Shown: positions 1 to 10,910 of the stretch, one piece after another
How the letters are laid out: every line of letters begins with the position of its first letter
Position numbering within the stretch: the first letter of the stretch is position 1
From: Athripsodes cinereus
Lineage: Eukaryota > Arthropoda > Insecta > Trichoptera > Leptoceridae
Direction: 5' to 3'
DNA length: 64,000 bases
NCBI GenBank assembly: GCA_947579605.1
Contig: OX388307.1
Location: 6,921,237-6,985,236 of the forward strand
Translations under genes and position numbers: made by a program
Notes under the pieces: generated by a model
What the model was told of the DNA's origin: nothing
The model's database searches: none
Seen by the model: the letters and a program-made list of their open reading frames with translations, nothing else

Positions 1-1905
1 CACAAAATAATCATGAAATCATCACTTCATGGTAGACCTGTCAAAAATATTCATGAAATCATTTCGATCAAAATCGATGTAATAACCAATTAAATGGTGC
101 CATAATGAACAAACTGTCAAAAAATAAACTAAAAATCATAACCTTATTGTAGACCTGTCAAAAATAAGTATTGTTACATTTTGATCAAAATTGATTAAAA
201 TACCAATATAATGGGCAGATAATAATAAATGACCAATATTCATAAAATCATCATTTTACGGTTGACCTGTGGAATATATTCAGGAAAATATTTCGATCAA
301 AATAGATGAAAAAACCAACAAAATTGGCATACCTTTAATGGCAATAACTGGCAATAAATATTCTAAAAATCATCACTTCATTGTACACCTGTCAAAAATA
401 AGTATTGTTACATTTTGATCAAAATCGAATGAATTACCAATATAACGGGCAGATAATGATTGGCCTTTCACAAAATACTCATAAAATCGTCATTGCATGG
501 TAGACCTGTCAAAAATATTAATGAAAACATTTTTATCAAAAACGATGGAATAACCAATAAAATGGGCATATAAAGAATAAACTGTCAAAAAAATATTCTA
601 AAATGTATCACTTCATTGTAGACCTGTCATCAATAAGTATTGTTACATTTGGAACAAAATTTATTGTAATACCAATAAAATGGGCAGATAATGATTGACC
701 TGTCACATAATAATCATGAAATCATCACTTCACGTTAGACCTGTCAAAAATATTCATGAAAACATTTCGAACAAAATCGCTGGAAAAACCAATAAAAGGG
801 CATAAATTGAATAAACTGTCAAAAAAATATTCAAAAAATCATCACTTCATGGTAGACCTGCCAATAATATTCACGGTAACATTGTTTTCAAAACCACTTT
901 AAAACCCATATAATCACGCTAGAACTGTCAAAATATGGTAGACCTGTGGAAAATATTCAGGAAAAGATTTCGATCAAAATCGATGGAAAAACTAGTAAAA
1001 TTGGCATATATAATAAACTGTCAAAAACATATTCTAAAAATTATCACTTCATTGTAGGCCTGTCAAAAATAAGTATTGTTACATTTGATCAAAATCGATT
1101 GAAATACCAATATATCGGGCAGATAATGATTGACCTGTCAAAAAATATTCATAAAATCATCACTTCATGGTAGATCTGCCAAAAATATTCATGGGAGGAT
1201 TACGATGAAATTCAGTTAAAAAACCAATAAAATGGACATATAAAGAATAAACTGTCAAAAAAATATTCTCAAAATCATCACTTCATTGTAGACCTGTCAA
1301 AAATAAGTATTGTAACATTTCGATCAAAATCGATTAAAATACCAATATAATGGGCAGATAATGATTGACCTGTCATAAAATATTCATATAATCTACACTT
1401 TATGGTGGACCTGTCAAAAATAATCTTGAGAACATTTTGATCAAAATCGATGGAAAAGCCTACAAAATGGGCAGATAATGAATGAACTGTCAAAAAATAT
1501 TCATAAAATCATCACTTCATGGTAGACAAGTCAAAAAAATTCTTGAAAGATTGATTATCAAAAAATATTTATAAAATCATCTCTTCATGGTAGACCTGTC
1601 AAAAATAAGCATTTGCAATATTTTGATAAAAATCAGTCAAAAAACCAATATTATGGGCAGATCGTGATTGAAATGTCATAAATATTCATGAAATCATCAC
1701 TTCGTGGTAGATCTGTCATAAATAAGCATTGAAATATTTTGATCAATATCAGTCGAGAAACCAATATTATGGGCAGATCATGATCGAACTGTCAGAAAAT
1801 ATTCATGAAATCATCATTTCATGGTTGACTTGTCAAAAGTATTCTTGAAAACATTTTGATCAAAATCAATGGAATCGATGGAATATAATCGGCAGATTGT
1901 GAATG
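1..1905. repeat. ~118-bp satellite array (runs off left edge)
   Basis: About 16 diverged tandem copies of a unit near 118 bp. Each carries the phrases 'tagacctgtcaaaaat', 'atcaaaatcgat', 'accaataaaatgggc' and 'catcacttcat'. Successive 'gacctgtc' phrases fall about 111-121 bp apart. Units partly alternate between a form with 'aataagtattgtt' and a form with 'aatattcatgaaa', suggesting a dimeric higher-order unit near 236 bp. No coding potential; short ORFs here are by-products of the repeat. The array ends near 1905, where the sequence turns into unique AT-rich DNA. Confidence 0.9.
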
Positions 1906-2190
1906 ATCTGTATGTAAAGTATAAATAAAGTTGAATGTAAAATATAAATAAAGTTTATCTAGTGGAAAATACAAAGTTTCTTTTGTTTTAAATTAATAAT
2001 AAATATGGAATTCTACAATCTTAATCACGAAACATTCGAAAAATTTAAATAAATTGTGTGGCTATTACATGTTGCAACGCCGACATAAAAACGATTTCCC
2101 ATATGTGAAATTGTCACATTTTTTTGTGCAACTTTTTTTTGCTTTCTAATAGAGCCTCAAATTTCTGTGTGCCGACACAACAGTCGAAGT

Positions 2191-2407
2191 CAAGGGTGGC
2201 CAACCCGCGGCCCGTTGGGTGTCTACGTGCGGCCCGCGAAGAATATGCAATTATGCAAAGACGGGTGACGGGGGGGGGGGGGGGAGAAATTTTAAGGTGA
2301 AGTAAAATTATCAATATGGAGTATATTGTTGTGCGGCCCAGTAAGAAATCTCAATTTGTTATTTGAACCGGCTGCTGATTTTTTGACTGCCCGGCCGGCC
2401 ACCCATG
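2191..2407. mobile_element. hAT-type MITE (217 bp)
   Basis: Begins CAAGGGTGGCCAACC and ends GGCCGGCCACCCATG, imperfect terminal inverted repeats of the CARGGGTGGCC type seen in hAT elements. Flanks GTCGAAGT and GTCTAAGT (2183-2190, 2408-2415) match at 7 of 8 positions, as expected for an aged 8-bp target duplication. It contains an 11-bp poly-G run near 2271-2283. Its GC-rich end matches the element at 49299-49638 in inverse orientation, so both belong to one family. Confidence 0.75.
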
Positions 2408-2627
2408 GTCTAAGTCATTTTCCATTTTGTACTGGTAGACATTTAACTATTTGGTAATAAAACACAGTAATTAATTGACCCTTAAATGCAGCTCATAAAA
2501 CATTATTTTATCAACAATATTTCTTTAATTACCTTCAAAGATTTGCAATGCATGAAAATCTGATTAAATTTCTTTAAATACCTACACAGTTTGATTTCCA
2601 TAACACAAGGCATTTTGAAAGAAGAAA

Positions 2628-3602
2628 ATGAGGTCCTTCACATTTTTCACTTTTGTCGTTTTATCGATTGCCCTGTTCCTTCAATTTGCTGAAGTTGTCC
2701 AGGGTTGTTATGTAAGTAATATGTAATTTAGAAAACAATGTTTTTTTATAATTTTTTTTAAAATAAATGATAAATGTTTGTTTCTATTTGCGCTATGGTC
2801 TGGTAAATACCGCAGACAGAGAACCAATATTCTCTATATTAGAATGTGACTCCTTCACATAACACCTCGATTCTTCACAAAATAGAGATGAAATGGAATC
2901 TTTGACCCAATTTACACTACCTTTCCATTTTTTGGCAGTAAACTAATGTTTCTTTTGGAGTGAAGTGGGCGATCCTGTCATTAAAAAAATAAATAGCTTA
3001 TTTTTGTTTTTTTTTTTTGTGAGTTAGTAGGCCAGATACAGGACACATTTAAATTTCCTAAAATGGATAGCAAACTAATCTTAAGGTAGTTCATATCCTC
3101 TCAGTATTTCGGTTGAGAGATCCCGTGTTTGAATCTTGTATTGGGGACTGAATCCATTCACTAACAAGAAGATATATATTAATTGTGTCGGTGCAGATTG
3201 ATAATGACCTGATAAGTCGAAAGACGTCTCTCTCGGAATCAATAATCTATAGGTAGTAGAAAAAAACACTTGTTTCAAATTACATAATTAGAAGATATTT
3301 GCTCTCAGTATCCGGTTTGAGACATTCCACTCTAAAAGTTGATGACAGGCATCGTCCCTGTTATTTTCTAGGAACAAGTTTTTAGTACTTCAGCCGTTAT
3401 CAAACAGTTTATAATTTAATTTTTACTTTATTTCTAGGCTTGCAGACCAGATAACAGACCTTATCCAGATCCTCCGAAACCACTACCACATCGAGGCAGA
3501 GGAACACCATCAGGACCAATGTATTATGGCTCAAATGATATAAACGATATGGCATCAGGACCTCTTCGTTCCTATGATGACGATGATTACATTTATTACT
3601 GA
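2628..3602 (+). CDS. Small secreted acidic-tailed protein, two exons
   Basis: Exon 1 is 2628-2711: 28 codons, ATG followed by a hydrophobic stretch (FVVLSIALFLQF) and AEVVQG, a typical signal peptide with likely cleavage after VQG. The donor is TAT|GTAAGT. Exon 2 is 3438-3602 after the acceptor tttctag|GCTTGC, joining in phase 0. The 82-residue product has a mature part starting CYACRPDNRPYP. It is Pro/Gly-rich in the middle and ends in a DDDD-plus-tyrosine acidic tail. Only two cysteines, both at the mature N-terminus, are visible. I do not recognise the family. A second version of exon 2 lies at 6896-7066 and a possible third at 7685-7750, so this may be a gene with alternative last exons. 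Splicing is inferred from GT-AG signals and phase; expression is unknown. Confidence 0.7.
3083..3265 (+). mobile_element. tRNA-derived SINE-like sequence (in intron)
   Basis: The stretch GGTAGTTCATATCC...GAGAGATCCCGTGTTTGAATCTTG resembles the D-loop to T-loop part of a tRNA. GTGTTTGAATC is close to the Pol III B box GGTTCGAATC, and the spacing from a degenerate A-box-like segment fits a tRNA-derived SINE head. It lies in the intron of the 2628-3602 gene. Boundaries are approximate and no target duplication was identified. Confidence 0.4.
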
Positions 3603-3704
3603 TTCACATAAAGCATAACTATAAATATCATTATTCTCAAAAAATATTACTTTGTTATTTTATTCCGTTAAAACTTATCCTAAAAAGTATCGTAAAAAAT
3701 ATCG

Positions 3705-4130
3705 TCTCCTCCGCCTTATATTGGAAGGCAAGATAGAGGGAAGACGGGGAGTTGGCAGAAAGTAAATGTCCTGGCTGCGCAACATTAGAGAGTGAACCGG
3801 AATTCCAAGTTTCGAACAGTGGATGACCTGTTCAGCAGGGTTACTCTTGACAAAACTAAACACGATCTTAATCTAGTCTTGATCTTGATCATACGACGCA
3901 CGAAGGGACTTTGGTCAAATACACCGCGCTATCGCTAACGCGCGATCGGTTGCGTGTATTTTTGGCCAATAGTCACTTCGTGCGTCGTATGATCAAGATC
4001 AAGACTTGATTAAGATCGTATTTAGTTTAGTCAAGAGTAGCCCTGCAGAGCAGCACAGGACAGGGAGGTTTTCACCGGAGTGATCGCCAACGTCGGGGGG
4101 ACCTGACATGGCACAGAAATAAGAAAAAGA
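3705..4130 (+). pseudogene. 3' end of RTE-type LINE ORF, degenerate
   Basis: Conceptual translation gives EGKIEGRRGVGRK, SWLRNIREWTGI and, past a nested insertion, AAQDREVFTGVIANVGGT followed by a stop. This is the characteristic C-terminus of RTE-like LINE polyproteins (W-x-R-N-I-R-x-W-T-G, then D-R-E-x-F-x-x-V-I-A-N). The ORF is broken by stops and by the 3835-4046 inverted-repeat element. No RT or endonuclease core is present. Confidence 0.65.
3835..4046. mobile_element. Foldback MITE nested in the RTE fragment
   Basis: Near-complete inverted repeat. The left arm gcagggttactcttgac...cttgatcttgatcatacgac reappears as its reverse complement at 3975-4046. Each arm is about 95 bp with a few mismatches. 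The loop holds the CG-rich run aacgcgcgatcgg. The element interrupts the RTE C-terminal coding fragment, so it arrived later. No target duplication could be fixed. Confidence 0.75.
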
Positions 4131-5249
4131 AAACCTACAATACGAGTATCACGGGGTGATTGGATAAGCTCACCCTTTGGGACGTTTTTGTATTTTCATT
4201 TATAGGGCTTAATTTTTGCATTTGCAACTTTTATTAATAAATTCATTATTTTTGAATTTATTATATCGACTGTCTAAATCCATAACTCAACAAAGTCGAA
4301 TAATTTTGTTATATTTTTGTTATATTGGTATATTTATATACTACTATAAAAAACACAACAGAAAGTGAAAAATACTTTATAATAATCAAACTGTTAGAGG
4401 CATTATGTTGTCATTGTTCCGTTCAATATTTAATAAATAATTAGAAATATTTTTTGAAGAATTGAAAAAAGGTACATTCATTTATTTTTTATGAAATAAA
4501 TATTTAATACATACATAAAGGGAATTGTGTATTTTTAAAGTTATTTGTTTGTGGAATTGATAGAGTGGAGTTGATTTTATGTATTACCAATTAAATCAAA
4601 ATTTTTGAATATTTCGAATTGTTGATGTGTGGAACTGGACAATCTATAATTATGATCTATGTGCCCTTGAGATGGTCACGGATCATTAAACGGCGCCACA
4701 TATAAATAGTCCGATTATTATTATTATTATGTAAGTCCTACCTAGTGAACCTCAAAATATCAGGTAAACTTCTACCCATGGTGTTGCATTGGGTGAATGA
4801 ATACGACGTTTGTCTAACCGGATGCAATTCCAAAAAATGGATATTCCAATATTAATAAAAAAACTGATAAATTTTACATTGGATAGATGAGATGAGGAAA
4901 GGATGACAAAGTGGATGCACTTGTCTGAAAAAAGGGTAGTGAGGAAGTGCGGGCGTCCGATAACCACGTCGCTTGATCACGTGGATCAATTTCTCAAGGA
5001 CGACCATAAAAATAAGAGAAATTGAATTAAAAAAATTATATGTAAAAATACTTTGGAGTTTTACTTATGAAATTTTAAATTTAATAATGGAGTATTACCT
5101 ACTCATTTAGTGAAAATAAAAGAGAAATTGACGTGCGTTTATGAGAAATTGAATGAATGTAGAAGAAGCAAAATAAGTTTAAAAGGATAGATCTATACAG
5201 GGTTTCGTTCTCTTTGCATACTTCCACTTGGGATATGCCGTGATGGTAT
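4131..5249. other. AT-rich intergenic, mostly unrecognised
   Basis: No gene seen. Contains a short (tta) run near 4717-4729. At 5208-5249 there is the 3' end of a dispersed ~250-bp repeat (phrase 'ggatatgccgtgatggtat') that recurs many times in this window; it resumes after the element at 5250-5749. Confidence 0.5.
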
Positions 5250-5749
5250 TAGTGATGTGAGAAGAGAAAATTCTCCAAAGAAATTTCTCGAGAACGAGAA
5301 TTTCTCCTCTGATGGAAGAGAAATTTCTCTCCATAATTTTTCTTAGTGGTATTATGACCTTACACTTCGCAACCAACCTGATTGATCCAAAAATTTGTGG
5401 GGCTGATTAAGGTCCAAATCAGAGGTTATTAAAACTTTTTTCCATGTACGTGCCTGCAATTTTTTTAACTTAAATATGGGCATGTGGGGTGTCAAACATC
5501 AAGATTTTTCATCAGTTATTAGCACTTTTTTCTATGTAGGTACCTAACATTTTTTTGTTTCCATAATTAACTGTAGCCATGTTGGTGATAAATTGTCTCA
5601 ACATTTGTACATTGTTATTGATTGATTATAATACTGTTAGATAAAAAATAAAAAACAAATTCTCCGAAAATTCGCTACTTCGAGAAATTTACCGAAAAAT
5701 TTCTCGGTAAATTTCTCGTAAAATATTTCTTGAGAATTCCACAACACTA
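5250..5749. mobile_element. hAT-like non-autonomous element (500 bp)
   Basis: Ends TAGTGATGTGAGAAGAG and CTTGAGAATTCCACAACACTA form imperfect inverted repeats, with subterminal repeats of 'gagaaatttctc' type. It is flanked by GATGGTAT (5242-5249) and GATGGTTA (5750-5757), an 8-bp duplication with two differences, fitting a hAT element. It sits inside a copy of the dispersed repeat whose tail reads gatggtatagtagtag. No transposase ORF. Confidence 0.65.
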
Positions 5750-5757
5750 GATGGTTA

Positions 5758-6890
5758 TAGTACTCGTAGTAGTTTTTAATAAAAAATCGTTACATCCAAT
5801 TATCCATGTTTTTTTCGGCTATCCACCCGTTGTCGAGTGATTTTAGTTGTAATACAAATCTTCTTTCTACATTGTTTCCTTTTGTTTATAGTACTTCTCC
5901 GTAAAGGAAATATCAAGTTACTGTGATCAAAGCTATTTTTGAAAGATGAATCTGTTACCGAGACTTTATATCCAGTTTACCGACGAATCCTATTTTCTTT
6001 CCAATTATTGTAGATGCCATATCTTTCCACGACATTACATAATAGTTTCGAAAGAAATTTATTGTATTACTAATCAAAAATGTATGATTGCTAATTTATC
6101 GCAGTAATTAACTAATAAATCGTAAAATATGTTTGATTAAAACCTAATAATTTAATCAACGGTTTAATTACAATAATACAATTATTTTAATCCAAAAAGC
6201 ATAAATTAAATGTCAAAATATTTACCAATTTATTGTGTATGTTCGACTAAAAGAATTCAATACTATAAATACCTAAGCAATGTTTATTTATTTACTCATT
6301 TATTTATTCATTCTTTACTGTACATTGATTACAAACAATTACCTACATAAAAGGTAAACATTCAAGTTAGATACAATCAATATACAGGGGTGAATATATC
6401 GCAAAGGCGACATTTCAATAATTATCTATTACAATTCTTATAAATTTTAATTTTTCTTCTATCTACTTGACATCTCCTTATTATATTACAATTTTTATTC
6501 TTGACATATTACCAAACATTTTACACTCTCACTCCATTTTTTTTAATTTTTCATGACTTATTTTCTAAATGATTTGATTTGACTATTTTTATAATAATTG
6601 TTATAATTCGATTCTCAACTATATTTTGCTCTTCGCCAATTGTTGTTCTCGTCCTGCTTCAACTGTGTTGCGAATGAGAATTATGATTTGTATTTATTTT
6701 ATTTATTCTGTATGGATCAAACAGTTAAAACAATAAGTACAAACATTAAAAAACAACAATAAGCAAACCAATTAAGATCCCTTTCTTACCAATCTAATTA
6801 ACATTACAAGGAATTAATTTTTATAATATAACATGTAAAAGGCTCACGCCGTGGATGTATTTAAAGATAGATAAATAAATATAATATATT
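5758..6890. other. AT-rich intergenic, no gene seen
   Basis: Low-complexity AT-rich DNA with (ttta)n patches near 6284-6315 and 6690-6710. No coding signal or transposon ends recognised. Confidence 0.5.
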
Positions 6891-6895
6891 TCTAG

Positions 6896-7066
6896 GCTTG
6901 CAGACCTGATAACAGACCCTATCCATCTGGAGGAAGTTATAGACCATCAGCTAATAATTATGTGAACGATAATGTTGGATCGGATCCCTCACTAATTGCT
7001 GCAATATATGAACGTTACGACGATGGTGACGATGACGATTATTATTCTCAAATTAATTATTTTTGA
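6896..7066 (+). CDS. Duplicated alternative terminal exon of the 2628 gene
   Basis: Preceded by the acceptor atttctag (ag at 6894-6895) and opening GCTTGCAGACC, nearly the same as exon 2 of the 2628-3602 gene. It encodes ACRPDNRPYP, identical in its first ten residues, and then diverges through a Ser/Asn-rich middle to a DDGDDDDYY acidic stretch and a stop (56 residues). The phase matches exon 1 at 2628-2711, so splicing exon 1 to this exon would give an 84-residue secreted isoform. No separate signal-peptide exon was seen between 3602 and 6895. It could be an alternative last exon of one gene or the remnant of a duplicated gene. Confidence 0.6.
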   Translation, partial: ACRPDNRPYPSGGSYRPSANNYVNDNVGSDPSLIAAIYERYDDGDDDDYYSQINYF

Positions 7067-7467
7067 TATTAACTTAACATAATTATATTAATTTAAATAA
7101 ATAACATATCTGCTTTTTATAAATAACATCATTAGCTTCTATCGAATTTGTTTGCAATACTTTTTTTGAAAAAATAACCCTCAGCGAATTGTTACTGCTC
7201 CTATAATGTCTCTTTCCAAACTACAACACCGTATTAAAATCATAGACATAGTATATTAAAATACAGATATATGATCAAAGTAAGTTTTTATTGTATTTCA
7301 TACAGAAAATGCTTTCAACAAAAAATGAACTGCAACAAAATAGAAATATTAAAAGGTAATATAACATACAACTGAGAAACTTACAACTTTACATGAGGAA
7401 TTGTATGACAGTGACGCAAGCGAAAAGTGTATGCAAGGATAATATTGTAAAGTAGAATTCATTTAAG

Positions 7468-7639
7468 AGTGTCCCGCTCATAGGTAAATGATTACTAACA
7501 CATCCTTCAGTAATGAGTATGCTACACACACCACACAATGAACCAGCCAATCACAGTTATGCTACTCGGTTACTAATACAATCACGTGTTCTGTAATACA
7601 TATTACCTATGACTGTGTGCGTAGCGGTGCTAGGGCACT
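7468..7639. mobile_element. Inverted-repeat MITE-like element
   Basis: Left end agtgtcccgctcataggtaa pairs with the reverse complement of the right end (agtgccctagcac...cataggtaat). Similarity continues inward through a 'gattac..aacac' motif. About 170 bp, no ORF, no secure target duplication. Confidence 0.45.
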
Positions 7640-7684
7640 TTTAAAAAAAAATCAAGTCTACGTGGCGTTGATCCTTTTTGCCAG

Positions 7685-7750
7685 CCTGGTGATGACGATG
7701 ATGATGATAAACCTGCATATATTTTAACTGGTGGCGATAGCAATAATTAA
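7685..7750 (+). CDS. Possible third terminal exon (Asp-rich)
   Basis: The sequence ttttgccag (ag at 7683-7684) could be an acceptor for an exon coding PGDDDDDDKPAYILTGGDSNN and a stop, in phase 0 with the signal-peptide exon at 2628-2711. The six-Asp run echoes the acidic tails of the other two terminal exons. It lacks the CRPDNRPYP head, so this is tentative; a chance gat repeat is the main alternative. Confidence 0.3.
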   Translation, partial: PGDDDDDDKPAYILTGGDSNN

Positions 7751-9737
7751 TATTAGGAAATTGTGAGCTATGAAACAATAACAATCCTTGAACTTTTAAA
7801 TAATTATATACAGCTCATGCATGAATAATTACATAATTATTTTAGGCGGTCATCCGTTATCACTAAATAATTTATTTATTCTCACATTAAATTTACAAGT
7901 ATTTTGAGAACATAGTAGCTTTGTCATAAGATTATAATAATTAAAATCTTGACAAGGGCCCGACTCAGCTGGAAGGAGGCAAAGAGAGAAAAGCGATACT
8001 TACATAATATACCTACAATACTCATCTCATATTGCAATATTGGTAAAGAATTGCAATATTGGTAAACAAAGTGAAGACGTCTTTTTTTGCTCTCCGTGAT
8101 TTCATAAGTTTTTTATGTGAAAGAAACGAGATAAATTGATAGTGTTTTATATCATTGCGAGGAATAAGACATTCTCTTTCCATTGGTGAAGTGTTCGAAG
8201 CAGTTGTAAGGACTTGGAGAGTGCTGAGTGTGAGTGGAGTGGGTGAGCTGTCATCTCGGGACCTGTTGTTTGTAACGCTGCAAAAACTGAAAGTGCTATA
8301 GTTTCCAAACCTGTACCAGTGAAAGCGTCTCAGTACCGCGCACATTTGATCTCGCGACGGTGGTCCTCTATCTTCATTGGTTGCGGAGCTAGGGTATCGG
8401 AAGCCAGCATCCATCAAGGTAACTTAACCTAATATGGTCGTGTAATACATCATATGAAAGCATTTCTCTGGCAGAATACAGCAAAGATAAACACACTTCA
8501 AAAAAAAATCCAAGAAAGGAAATATACCTAAATGAAAAAAGTTTTTCATGTTTTTCCGGAACGCTGCTTTTCCTGCTGGAATTGGTAAGAAGTGACTTAT
8601 ACCATTGTAAAGAGCTCATCGGAGTACACCGTAAACATCGCGACAACAGTATCCTGTGACCAACAGTTTTCAAGATATTTTGATGTACACTATTTTTTTC
8701 AAGCTAAGAGGGTGGGTTGCAACACATATTTGGGGTTTCGCTCTTGCTTTCTCGTTGATGTTTCTTTATTTCTCTGCGCAATCATAGAGGATTACTTTTA
8801 TAGATTACTTTTGCTTTTTTATGGACAATTTTGGTATATTATAAACATTTTCATTCGATTGTAAAATTTATTTCTGTTTTTCATTATCAGATGTCTAATA
8901 TTTGTTTATTTATAAAATATTGCCCTATGGAAATTTGGTTATTGTGCCAAATGGATTACATATAAAATTGCTATACCTACTCGAACTAGTGTTCACATTG
9001 TACATTGATTGTTTTATGTCTTTCTACTTATATCACTGCATACTTCAACTTATTTTACATATTGACTTTAATTTGATTTGTTTTCTACACTGATTTTGTT
9101 TTATATTCATATTGACTATTCTGAATAATATTGTACCTACGACTATAATTGTATTGTCCCATACTCTGTACCTATTTATATGTGATACTTGACTAATAAT
9201 TTAAAACTTGACTGATATTTTAAAACGCCCAAATACTGAACTGGTAGGCTCCTCATAAAATCATCAGCTACTAAAAATTAATATTTTTTTTTTCAATGTA
9301 ATTATCATTTACCTTGAAAATTCTTATTATAAAATTTATCTCATATCTATACCAGTAAGTGTACTTAATATACTTATTTGTTTGTTGCATTATTAATTTA
9401 GTGTATCTCATCACTCTGACATTGCATGGTGGGTGTGCGTGTGCGCTGGCAAGCGTTGTAGGTGTGTGTTGGGGTTGTTTTTGGTGTATGGTGTTGGTAT
9501 TTGGTGTTGCGCTGTCCCGATAGTTGAAATTGATGGTTTGACTTGTCACTTATTGGAATTATTCGTTTTATATGCGGGGGGCTCGGAAATTGATGATTTG
9601 ATTTGTTAATTGATAGGAAATTGTTGATAGAGTATTATTATACTGGTTTTCCTTGACAATCTTCTTCATTTTTATAAATTGCAGAGTGATTAGTGACTGC
9701 CTCTTTTCTTTGCTTGGATTATCATTTTGCTTCCAGT
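7751..9737. other. Region upstream of LINE ORF1; may include its 5'UTR
   Basis: No host gene recognised. The part nearest 9738 is probably LINE 5' untranslated sequence because ORF1 follows directly, but no 5' end or target duplication could be fixed. Open frames on either strand are short and lack family signatures. Confidence 0.4.
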
Positions 9738-10910
9738 ATGCCTAAGATGAACACTAGAAGTGCTGAGTCTCCTTCTACATTGGGTACATCCACTCTTAAG
9801 AACGGGGACCAACTAAGAAATACCTCAGGTAAGAATGGTGACACACAGAGGAATGTTACGGTGAGGGATTTGGATAACCTTAGGACACATGTGGCTAAAT
9901 TGAATGACCAGGTCACACAGAGCATGAGAGATGGTTTGGCTTCTCTGAAGGATGATATATTCGCCATGCTGATTGAGATTACTGGAAGGCTTTCCGTTGT
10001 GGATGAAATCATCAATGAGAACAAGATCTTGAAGGATAAGGTAAATGGACTGGAGGAGAAGTTGAGGCTGTGCGATGGAGGAATGAATGGAGTCTGTCCT
10101 CAGACGGGTAGTGTGTCTGGAGTTCATAAGGATTACTTAGGCCATAAAAGTTACTCTGGAGCAGTTGTGAATACCACTCACTCACTCATTGTCAGGGCGA
10201 AGGACTCTAAGAGGACAAGTGAGGACATAGAGAGTGCAATTAAGAGGAAGGTTAATCTGAGAGCTCTTAAAATTGGAATAGATGGGATTAAGAGGACTTC
10301 TAAGGGTACTATAGTTATAAACTTGCCGTCTGAGGAAGAAAGGAGTGTGCTAAAGGGAGAGATTGATAGGTCGTTGGAGGGACTTGAATCTGTTCAGGGT
10401 AGTAAGAGAGACCCGTTGGTTGTGTTCAGGGGCGTGGTTAAGGGAATAAACGAGGATGACCTGAATGTCTCTTTGAGCACACAGAATGGTAATTTGAAGC
10501 TTGAGGAGCGTGTAAGGATCAAATTCAGGAGGAGGCACAGGAATTCTTTATTGGCAAACATAGCTTGTCAAGTTAGCCCAAAAACATGGAAAATTCTGAT
10601 GGATAGGGGCAAGGTACATATAGGTTATCAGCGAGTTTCTGTTGAAAATGAATCACCTCTGGTGCAGTGCATGAGATGCCTATTTTTTGGACATGTTCAG
10701 GCTCATTGCCGTCAAGAGACTGACAGATGCGCTAAATGTGCTGGTAAGCATGATACTAGAGCGTGTGAGACACAGGAACTTCCTCACAAGTGTCATAACT
10801 GTATAATAAACAAGAGAGTGGACCATGAGCATACGGCGTTTGACCGTTCGTGTCCCATAAGACTAAAATTTGAAAAGATAGCAGTTGAAAATACAAATTA
10901 CCATTGCTAA
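9738..10910 (+). CDS. LINE ORF1 protein (Gag-like, zinc knuckles)
   Basis: 390 residues from the ATG in the context ccagtATG (MPKMNTRSAES); the frame is open further upstream but without a better start. The N-terminal third is polar and helix-rich (LRTHVAKLNDQV, LKDKVNGLEEKLRL), consistent with an oligomerising coiled coil. The C-terminal part has CX2CX4HX4C (CMRCLFFGHVQAHC), then CX2CX3HX4C (CAKCAGKHDTRAC), then a third Cys/His cluster (CHNC...HEH...C). Known role of such ORF1 proteins: binding the element RNA and forming ribonucleoprotein particles. It overlaps ORF2 by 26 bp in a different frame. Confidence 0.88.
   Translation: MPKMNTRSAESPSTLGTSTLKNGDQLRNTSGKNGDTQRNVTVRDLDNLRTHVAKLNDQVTQSMRDGLASLKDDIFAMLIEITGRLSVVDEIINENKILKDKVNGLEEKLRLCDGGMNGVCPQTGSVSGVHKDYLGHKSYSGAVVNTTHSLIVRAKDSKRTSEDIESAIKRKVNLRALKIGIDGIKRTSKGTIVINLPSEEERSVLKGEIDRSLEGLESVQGSKRDPLVVFRGVVKGINEDDLNVSLSTQNGNLKLEERVRIKFRRRHRNSLLANIACQVSPKTWKILMDRGKVHIGYQRVSVENESPLVQCMRCLFFGHVQAHCRQETDRCAKCAGKHDTRACETQELPHKCHNCIINKRVDHEHTAFDRSCPIRLKFEKIAVENTNYHC

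Noticed and set aside
4752..4967. Possible LINE C-terminal motif (plus strand KCGRPITTSLDHVDQF)
   Set aside because: Only a weak resemblance over a short stretch; not enough to call a relic.
8022..8417. 131-codon minus-strand ORF upstream of the LINE
   Set aside because: Mixed composition without a family signature; probably chance within LINE 5' sequence or intergenic DNA.
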